Assembly: GCF_002906155.1 (NCBI RefSeq)
Contig: NZ_MUJK01000008.1
Span: 62,001 to 126,000, forward strand
Length of the DNA: 64,000 bases
Direction of reading: 5' to 3'
Origin: Pseudomonas laurylsulfativorans
GTDB taxonomy: Bacteria > Pseudomonadota > Gammaproteobacteria > Pseudomonadales > Pseudomonadaceae
Translations under genes and position numbers: made by a program
The notes under the pieces: model-generated
What the model was told of the DNA's origin: nothing
Databases searched by the model: none
The model's input: the letters and a program-made list of their open reading frames with translations, nothing else
Part shown: piece by piece, positions 58,453 to 64,000 of the stretch
How positions within the stretch are numbered: the first letter of the stretch is position 1
Layout of the letters: each line of letters starts with the position of its first letter

Positions 58453-58959
58453 TCAGCAATCGGGTTTGTCTGCCGTAAACCGCCGGGCCGGGTTCACCGC
58501 CGCGCCAAATTCACGCAACGCCTTGGCGCCAATCAGTAACGGGTAGTTGAAGCTGCTGCGGTCGGTGAGGTTGACCTCGACGGTGCGCTTGACGTTGCCC
58601 AGGCACAGTTCCAGATCAACCACCGGACGCTTGGTGGGCGCGACGACTTCGTTGTCTTCTTCATCCTCTTCGGAACGGGTCTTGATCTTGCTGATGCGCG
58701 CGATCTTGTGTTCGTAGACCTGGTTGCTCGCATCCTTGGTGCCGAGGCGGAATCGCACCCAGTCTTCACCGTCACGCTTGAAGGTTTCGATGTCCCTGGC
58801 CGACAGCGATGCGGTCAGGGCGCCGGTGTCCATTTTGGCCTTGAGGACTTGCCCGCCGATTTCCGGCAGGGCGATGTATTCGTAACGCCCGTACAGGGTC
58901 GGCTCGGCGGCCATGACCGGCAGAGCGATGAGGGAGAGCACTGCAAGGAGGGATTTCAC
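58453..58959 (-). CDS. Retropepsin-like protein (formerly 'ATP-dependent zinc protease', RimK-associated family)
   Basis: A 168-residue secreted protein with a signal peptide (SLLAVLSLIALPVMA-AE). The aspartic-protease-like motif KMDTGALTASL is clear, matching the DTG of retropepsins, and LIGAKALREFG is the second conserved piece. Annotators often use the old name 'ATP-dependent zinc protease' although no zinc motif is visible. I chose the GTG at 58959 because GGAAG lies eight bases upstream and the signal peptide then starts at once; an ATG at 58974 is the alternative. Periplasmic location is inferred. Confidence 0.85.
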   Translation of the reverse strand: MKSLLAVLSLIALPVMAAEPTLYGRYEYIALPEIGGQVLKAKMDTGALTASLSARDIETFKRDGEDWVRFRLGTKDASNQVYEHKIARISKIKTRSEEDEEDNEVVAPTKRPVVDLELCLGNVKRTVEVNLTDRSSFNYPLLIGAKALREFGAAVNPARRFTADKPDC

Positions 58960-59123
58960 GTGATGGGCTTCCATGAGAGTGAACAGCCGAATTTTAGACC
59001 GTTGTCCGCTTGATCGTTCCCACAAGGTTACCGGCCTGAAGGTGAAACATTCGTCACCCCCGATTTGGCCTGTCGCCCGAAGCTGCTTATCATGGCGCGC
59101 CCAACCGCTTCCACGAGTGACCT

Positions 59124-60011
59124 ATGCGCCGCCTGCTCACCGGCTGTTTCGTGACCCTGCTGCTTTTGCTCAACACCCTGGTCCTGATCGGGCCGTTGAT
59201 GGTGTTTGCCCTGCTCAAACTGGTCTTGCCCGGCCGCTTTCGCGATTACGCTTCATCGGCGGTGATGTGGATCGCCGAGACCTGGTCGGAATTCGACAAG
59301 CTGATTTTCCGCCTGTGTATTCCCACCCGATGGGACATCCGTGGCGGTGACGATCTGCGCCGCGATACCTCGTATCTGGTGATCAGCAACCATCAATCCT
59401 GGGTCGACATCCCGGCGCTGATCCAGACGCTGAACCGGCGTACGCCATTCTTCAAATTCTTCCTCAAGAAAGAGCTGATCTGGGTGCCTTTCCTTGGCCT
59501 GGCGTGGTGGGCGCTGGATTACCCGTTCATGAAGCGCTACAGCAAGGCGTTCCTGGCCAGGCACCCGGAACTGGCGGGCAAGGATCTGGAGATCACCCGA
59601 CAAGCCTGCGAGCTGTTCAAGCGCCAACCGGTGACGGTGGTCAATTATCTGGAAGGTACGCGCTTCACCCCGGCGAAAAGCGCTCAACAGCAGTCGCCAT
59701 TCACTCACCTGCTCAAGCCCAAGGCCGGCGGAGTGGCCTTTGTGCTGGCCGCGATGGGCGAACAGCTGGACGCGATTCTCGATGTGACAGTGGTCTACCC
59801 GCAGCAGAAGATTCCGGGGTTCTGGGACTTGATCAGCGGCAATGTGCCAAGGGTCATCATCGACATAAAGACCCGCGAACTCGACCCGGCGCTGTGGCAG
59901 GGCGATTACGAAAACGATCCGCTGTTTCGCGAAAAAATCCAGAACTGGGTCAACCAGCTCTGGATCGAGAAGGACCGGCGCATCGACGCCTTGCGCGCCG
60001 AGTCTCGTTGA
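59124..60011 (+). CDS. Membrane acyltransferase of the PlsC/YihG type
   Basis: A 295-residue 1-acylglycerol-3-phosphate acyltransferase-like protein. An N-terminal membrane segment (LTGCFVTLLLLLNTLVLIGP) is followed by the catalytic NHQSWVDIPAL (the H-x4-D motif) and the acceptor-binding YLEGTRFTPAK. The family (E. coli YihG) acylates lysophosphatidic acid in the inner membrane, with roles in phospholipid composition. It stands alone; the DUF2780 gene is convergent, with stops two bases apart. Confidence 0.9.
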   Translation: MRRLLTGCFVTLLLLLNTLVLIGPLMVFALLKLVLPGRFRDYASSAVMWIAETWSEFDKLIFRLCIPTRWDIRGGDDLRRDTSYLVISNHQSWVDIPALIQTLNRRTPFFKFFLKKELIWVPFLGLAWWALDYPFMKRYSKAFLARHPELAGKDLEITRQACELFKRQPVTVVNYLEGTRFTPAKSAQQQSPFTHLLKPKAGGVAFVLAAMGEQLDAILDVTVVYPQQKIPGFWDLISGNVPRVIIDIKTRELDPALWQGDYENDPLFREKIQNWVNQLWIEKDRRIDALRAESR

Positions 60012-60012
60012 A

Positions 60013-60567
60013 TCAGCTACCGGTGCCGGCACCCCAGATGCTACCCAGGCTGCCCAGCAGCGAACCACCGACGCCCTGCTGACCGAGGTATTGCAGGAGC
60101 ACCGGAGCAAACTGGCCGATCATGCCGCTGTCCATGCCCAGGGCGCTGAAGGCGTTGTTCAGGTCGTTGGTGTCCTTGACGTTGCCCAGGGCGTTATCCA
60201 GCCCTGCCGCTTTGCCGCTGGAACCGAGCAGGCCGGCCAGCGCGCCCAACTCACCGCCGCCCGAGAGCATGTCGATGCCCGGCACGCTTTTGGCCAGTTC
60301 CGAGTAATCGGTCGAACTCAACTGATTCTTCGCCAGGCCCAGCATCGCCCCGGCACCGCCGACGGCTTGCTGTGGGGTGATGTTCAATTGACTGAGCGTG
60401 CTCAGCAGGTCGGCTGTCTGCGGCGTTGGTGCGGCAGTCGCAGCCGCGTCACCGCCCTGCATGCCCGCAATCGCGCTGGCCGCATCGCTCAGGTTGAACT
60501 GTGCAAAGGCCGGGCTGACCGCCAGGGTCAAGAGCGATGCCAGGGCAAAACCACGTAAAACCTTCAT
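60013..60567 (-). CDS. DUF2780-family secreted protein (VcgC/VcgE-like)
   Basis: A 184-residue protein with a signal peptide (GFALASLLTLAVSPAFA-QF) and a Gly/Ala/Leu-rich mature part. The NITPQQAVGGAGAMLGLAKN segment is typical of DUF2780. Function unknown. AGAGGAT lies six bases before the ATG. It ends two bases after the convergent acyltransferase stop. Confidence 0.85.
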   Translation of the reverse strand: MKVLRGFALASLLTLAVSPAFAQFNLSDAASAIAGMQGGDAAATAAPTPQTADLLSTLSQLNITPQQAVGGAGAMLGLAKNQLSSTDYSELAKSVPGIDMLSGGGELGALAGLLGSSGKAAGLDNALGNVKDTNDLNNAFSALGMDSGMIGQFAPVLLQYLGQQGVGGSLLGSLGSIWGAGTGS

Positions 60568-60655
60568 TCAGACATCCTCTATGAACACCGCCCGGCAATG
60601 GGCGGCGAAAAACTGCCCATTGGACTGGAATCCCCGAGGATTGTTCCCTCCCCCC

Positions 60656-60755
60656 TGTAAGAGCGAGCTCGCTCGCGATGAACTCCAAGGCAACGCGTTG
60701 ATTCAGGAAGTGTGCGTTAGCGTTGACGTCCATCGCGAGCGAGCTCGCTCCTACA
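60656..60755. repeat. REPIN between DUF2780 and fasciclin genes
   Basis: TGTAAGAGCGAGCTCGCTCG and CATCGCGAGCGAGCTCGCTC copies, inverted. It lies between two divergent genes, upstream of both starts. Confidence 0.9.
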
Positions 60756-60854
60756 TGAAAAAACTTCCCCACCCTGCATCCAGTCTGGCTCCTCCCGCGT
60801 ATATCAAGCACGGACAGACACTCCTGGCCGATTCTCATCACAAGGATCATCCCC

Positions 60855-61448
60855 ATGAAACGCACTTCGATCAAAACGCCATTGATTGCCAGCCTGCTGA
60901 CCCTGGCCCTTGGTGGCGGACTCGTCCTGAACACCGTGCAAGCGGCGGACATGGGCCACGATGTCGTCACGGTCGGTGGCCAGACCATGCTACCGAGCAA
61001 GGACATCGTCGATAACGCGGTGAACTCCGCCGATCACACCACCCTGGTTGCCGCGGTAAAAGCCGCCGGCCTGGTCGACACCCTCAAGGGTAAAGGCCCG
61101 TTCACCGTGTTCGCCCCGGTCAATTCGGCCTTCACCGCCCTGCCTGCCGGCACCGTCGACACCCTGCTCAAACCGGCCAACAAGGCCACGCTGACCCACA
61201 TCCTCACCTACCACGTGGTCGCCGGAAAACTCGACATGATGACCCTGGCCGAGAAGATCAGGGCCGGTGGCGGCAAAGCCGAACTGACGACGGTTGCCGG
61301 CGGCAAACTGTGGGCAATGATGAACGGCCCGCACAACATCACCATCAAGGATGAAAAAGGCGACGTCGCTGATATCACCATCTATGACGTGTACCAGTCC
61401 AACGGGGTGATTCAGGTCATCGACAAGGTGCTGATGCCGAAAAGCTGA
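60855..61448 (+). CDS. Fasciclin-domain secreted protein
   Basis: A 197-residue protein with a signal peptide (LIASLLTLALGGGLVLNTVQA-AD) and one FAS1 domain with its two conserved boxes (GPFTVFAPVNSAFTALPAG and NGVIQVIDKVLMP). FAS1 domains mediate adhesion or bind polymers and haem. AAGGA lies eight bases before the ATG. It is directly upstream of an ECF sigma factor and its anti-sigma, suggesting that it is part of, or the target of, that regulatory unit. Confidence 0.92.
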   Translation: MKRTSIKTPLIASLLTLALGGGLVLNTVQAADMGHDVVTVGGQTMLPSKDIVDNAVNSADHTTLVAAVKAAGLVDTLKGKGPFTVFAPVNSAFTALPAGTVDTLLKPANKATLTHILTYHVVAGKLDMMTLAEKIRAGGGKAELTTVAGGKLWAMMNGPHNITIKDEKGDVADITIYDVYQSNGVIQVIDKVLMPKS

Positions 61449-61502
61449 GCCGAGCCGCCGTCCCCGCGCCTCGGGGGCGGCCGTCTTCCCGAGGTGTTCG
61501 CC

Positions 61503-62129
61503 GTGAATGGAACAACTGCGCACCGTGAACTAACCTCTGCCTGCAACCGGCCCCCTGCCCCGCTTTCCGGGAGAACCGCTATTCCCATCACCGACGCCGA
61601 TCAGCTCAGGCAACTGCTGGCCCAGTGTTCACTGGGCGACCGCCGCGCGTTCGAGACGCTGTACCGCAGTGTCGGCCCGCGTTTGCACGGGGTAGCGCTG
61701 CGCTTCATGGGCCGGCCGGACCTGGCCGAAGAGGTACTGCAAGAGAGCTTTGTGCGCATCTGGAACAATGCATCGCGCTACGAAGCGCATCTGTCGGCGC
61801 CGCTGACCTGGATGATCAACATCACCCGTCATCAGGCCATCGACCAGCTGCGCAAACATCGCGATCGGCCATTGAACGATCTCGAGGAACAGATGCTCGT
61901 GGATGAAAGCCCATCGGCCCACGAGCAACTGGCCAGTGCCCGCGACGCCAGCGCCTTGAACCGCTGCCTGGACAGCCTCGAAGGCATGCAGCGCCAGTCG
62001 ATTACCGTCGCCTATTTCCAGGGGCTGTCATGCTCCGAGCTGGCCGAACACCTGGCCGCGCCGCTGGGCTCGGTGAAATCCTGGATTCGCCGGGGCATGG
62101 AACGCCTGCGCAGGTGCCTTGAATCATGA
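61503..62129 (+). CDS. ECF RNA polymerase sigma factor (RpoE/SigK type)
   Basis: An extracytoplasmic-function sigma factor with region 2 (LGDRRAFETLYRSVGPRLHG, then DLAEEVLQESFVRIWN) and region 4 (YFQGLSCSELAEHLAAPLGS). The start is doubtful. The GTG at 61503 (GAGG eight bases upstream) gives 208 residues, with ~26 unlike residues at the front. An ATT at 61581 has GGGAG seven bases upstream and begins exactly where related proteins begin (PITDADQLRQLL). I give the conventional start and flag ATT separately. The stop overlaps the anti-sigma start (ATGA). Confidence 0.9.
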   Translation: MNGTTAHRELTSACNRPPAPLSGRTAIPITDADQLRQLLAQCSLGDRRAFETLYRSVGPRLHGVALRFMGRPDLAEEVLQESFVRIWNNASRYEAHLSAPLTWMINITRHQAIDQLRKHRDRPLNDLEEQMLVDESPSAHEQLASARDASALNRCLDSLEGMQRQSITVAYFQGLSCSELAEHLAAPLGSVKSWIRRGMERLRRCLES

Positions 62130-62800
62130 ACTATCGAACCCCGACCCTGCGCCGCGCCCTCGCCGCCGACTATGCCATTGGCCTGATGCCCGCCACCGCG
62201 CGCCGGCGTTTCGAACAGCTGTTGCTGGAGGATGCGGCCTTGCGCGCGGAATTGGCACAGTGGCATGAAAGCCTGGCCAGCCTGACCGACGCCCTGCCGG
62301 AGCAGCCGGTACCGGATCGCATCTGGCAAGGCATTACCGCGCGAATCGAACCACAAGTGCTGCACGTGCCAGAGAAGCGTCCGTTCTGGAATTGGCTGCG
62401 GGTGACGGCGGCGGTGTGCTCGCTGGTGATCGCAGTGACTCTCGGCGTGCTCTACCTCCCCGACGATGCCCGCTACAGCGCCACGCTGGTCAACGCCGAG
62501 GCACAAGCGGCATTGCGCGTGCAGGCCCACCAGGATTACCTGCAGGTCGAGCCGCTGGCGTTGGCCGCGATCGAGCCGGACCGCAGCCTGGAACTATGGG
62601 CAATCCCCGCGGACGGCAAGCCGATTTCCCTTGGTGTGATCCCGGCGGGCGGCAAAGGCAAAGTTGAGCTGAGCGACGCGCAGAAAGCGCTGATCGGCAA
62701 GCCGATTGCGCTGGCGGTCAGTCTTGAACCGAAGGGCGGTTCGCCGACCGGGCAACCGACTGGGCCGGTGCTGTACCAAGGGGCGTTGGCAGCCCTGTAA
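62126..62800 (+). CDS. Anti-sigma factor with RskA-type C-terminal domain
   Basis: A 224-residue membrane protein. The cytoplasmic N-terminus (RALAADYAIGLMPATARRRF) binds the sigma factor, one transmembrane helix follows (WLRVTAAVCSLVIAVTLGVL), and the periplasmic RskA domain carries EPDRSLELWAIPADGKPISL. It is translationally coupled to the sigma gene. Release of the sigma factor probably needs cleavage or a redox/envelope signal, as in the SigK/RskA family. Confidence 0.92.
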   Translation: MNYRTPTLRRALAADYAIGLMPATARRRFEQLLLEDAALRAELAQWHESLASLTDALPEQPVPDRIWQGITARIEPQVLHVPEKRPFWNWLRVTAAVCSLVIAVTLGVLYLPDDARYSATLVNAEAQAALRVQAHQDYLQVEPLALAAIEPDRSLELWAIPADGKPISLGVIPAGGKGKVELSDAQKALIGKPIALAVSLEPKGGSPTGQPTGPVLYQGALAAL

Positions 62801-62807
62801 TTGCCTT

Positions 62808-62941
62808 TGTGGCGAGGGGGCTTGCCCCCGCTGGACCGCGAAGCGGTCCCAAATCCTGAAAAAGGGAACTGTCAGACACACCGCATTTGCTGGTTTCACG
62901 ACTGCTTCGCAGCCGAACGGGGGCAAGCCCCCTCGCCACAA
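62808..62941. repeat. Second-family REP composite (GGGGGCTTGCCCCC type)
   Basis: TGTGGCGAGGGGGCTTGCCC and CGGGGGCAAGCCCCCTCGCC outer copies, with inner GACCGCGAAGCGGTCC and GACTGCTTCGCAGCC elements. It is the same family as 48956-49075. Confidence 0.9.
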
Positions 62942-62958
62942 GGTATTGTTTACAGCTC

Positions 62959-62992
62959 AAAAAAAACGGCGACCCGAAGGTCGCCGTTTCAT
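62959..62992. terminator. Bidirectional terminator between the anti-sigma gene and fdhA
   Basis: AAACGGCGACC-CGAA-GGTCGCCGTTT perfect 11-base stem with an A-run on the left. It ends the minus-strand fdhA message, with a U-run in that direction. Confidence 0.9.
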
Positions 62993-63005
62993 TTGGCCTG
63001 AAGGC

Positions 63006-64000
63006 TTACGCCGCGCTGAACATCTTGTGCGGATCGATCACAAACTTCTTCGGCACGCCGGCATCGAACTCGCCATAACCCTGCGGCGCCTGATCCAGGC
63101 TGATCACCTGAACACCCACCACTTCGGCGATGTTGATGCGGTCCCACATGATCGCTTGCATGAGCGCGCGGTTGTACTTCATTACCGGGGTCTGACCGGT
63201 GTGGAAGCTGTGGGATTTGGCCCAGCCCAGACCGAAGCGAATGCTCAGGCTGCCCATTTTCGCGGCAGCGTCGACAGCACCCGGGTCTTCGGTCACGTAG
63301 AGGCCGGGGATGCCGATCTTGCCTGCCACACGCACCACGCCCATCAGCGAGTTGAGCACGGTGGCCGGGGCTTCGTGTTTCACGCCGTCGTGGCCATGGC
63401 CACGGGCTTCAAAGCCGACGGCGTCGATAGCGCAATCCACTTCCGGTTCGCCCAGCAGCGCGGCGATCTGTTCGTGCAGCGGCGTGTCCAGCGACAGGTC
63501 GGCGATCTCGAAGCCCTGGGCCTTGGCGTGAGCCAGGCGAACGGTGTTGACGTCACCGACAATCACCACTGCCGCGCCGAGCAGGCGAGCGGATGCGGCC
63601 GCCGCCAGACCGACCGGACCGGCACCGGCGATGTACACCGTGCTGCCAGGACCAACGCCGGCGGTCACGGCACCGTGATAGCCGGTCGGCAGGATGTCGG
63701 AGAGGCAAGTCAGGTCACGGATTTTTTCCATGGCCCGGTCGCGATCCGGCAGTTTCAGCAGGTTGAAGTCGGCGTACGGCACCATGGCGTATTCGGCCTG
63801 GCCACCGGTCCAGTCGCCCATGTCGACATAACCATAGGCACCGCCCGGACGCGCCGGGTTGACGCTCAGGCACACGCCGGTATGCATCTCTTTGCAGGAA
63901 CGGCAGCGCCCGCAAGCGACGTTGAACGGTACGGATACCAGGTCGCCGATTTGCAGGTTCTCGACGTCGCTGCCCTTCTCGATCACTTCGCCGGTGATTT
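63006..64000 (-). CDS. fdhA: Glutathione-independent formaldehyde dehydrogenase (5' end outside the window)
   Basis: A zinc-dependent medium-chain dehydrogenase that oxidises formaldehyde with NAD without glutathione. About 331 of the usual ~399 residues are visible; the N-terminus, including the first catalytic cysteine, lies beyond base 64000. The structural-zinc cysteine cluster is CGRCRSCKEMHTGVC, the NAD-binding motif is GAGPVGLAAA, and the C-terminus ends VIDPHKMFSAA, as in P. putida FdhA from memory. A terminator lies just beyond the stop. Confidence 0.93.
   Translation of the reverse strand, partial: ITGEVIEKGSDVENLQIGDLVSVPFNVACGRCRSCKEMHTGVCLSVNPARPGGAYGYVDMGDWTGGQAEYAMVPYADFNLLKLPDRDRAMEKIRDLTCLSDILPTGYHGAVTAGVGPGSTVYIAGAGPVGLAAAASARLLGAAVVIVGDVNTVRLAHAKAQGFEIADLSLDTPLHEQIAALLGEPEVDCAIDAVGFEARGHGHDGVKHEAPATVLNSLMGVVRVAGKIGIPGLYVTEDPGAVDAAAKMGSLSIRFGLGWAKSHSFHTGQTPVMKYNRALMQAIMWDRINIAEVVGVQVISLDQAPQGYGEFDAGVPKKFVIDPHKMFSAA

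Overview
The window comes from the chromosome of a fluorescent pseudomonad, most likely the Pseudomonas fluorescens group. Codon use is GC-rich. The order davBA / pqqFABCDE / bioBFHCD / glcB / fiu locus / fdhA follows, as far as I recall it, the order in P. putida and P. aeruginosa. Sixteen REP or REPIN repeats of the kind typical of this group sit between genes. No rRNA, tRNA, CRISPR array, transposase or integrase was seen.

Left part (1-16.6 kb): a membrane-bound PQQ-dependent dehydrogenase, an Lrp/AsnC regulator, the lysine-to-glutarate entry genes davB and davA, then the PQQ cofactor locus (pqqF, the tiny pqqA peptide gene with its own terminator, pqqB-C-D-E and an S9 peptidase). A Pmp3-like membrane peptide and a divergent class-III aminotransferase/LysR pair follow. 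The PQQ genes supply the cofactor that the dehydrogenase at the left edge needs.

Middle (16.7-34.5 kb): three large paralogous acyl-CoA dehydrogenases, all on the minus strand. They are interrupted by a GGDEF protein and by a divergent pair, a MauG/CcpA-like di-haem protein and an unrecognised secreted protein, separated by about 1.1 kb of AT-rich gene-free DNA. Next come a 98-residue protein resembling the two ends of a flagellar rod protein, and the biotin operon bioB-F-H-C-D.

Right-middle (34.5-54.6 kb): housekeeping and regulatory genes (ComF, a ModE-like regulator, PhoX phosphatase, SrkA kinase, RarD, a GcvR-like ACT protein, malate synthase G, a response regulator, a cNMP/CBS/DUF294 protein with an exonuclease). 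A complete iron-siderophore cell-surface signalling locus follows (ECF sigma, FecR, TonB receptor, PepSY reductase-like protein, small membrane protein), then an MFS carrier.

Right end (54.6-64 kb): a GST, an orphan TccC/RHS toxin component whose C-terminal domain looks like a zinc metallopeptidase, a retropepsin-like protein, an acyltransferase, a DUF2780 protein, a fasciclin / ECF sigma / anti-sigma operon and the 3' part of fdhA.

The most promising undescribed items are the di-haem/secreted-protein pair at 22.1-27.2 kb and the TccC-like toxin with a metallopeptidase-like effector at 55.4-58.3 kb. Comparisons with named homologues are from memory; no search was run.
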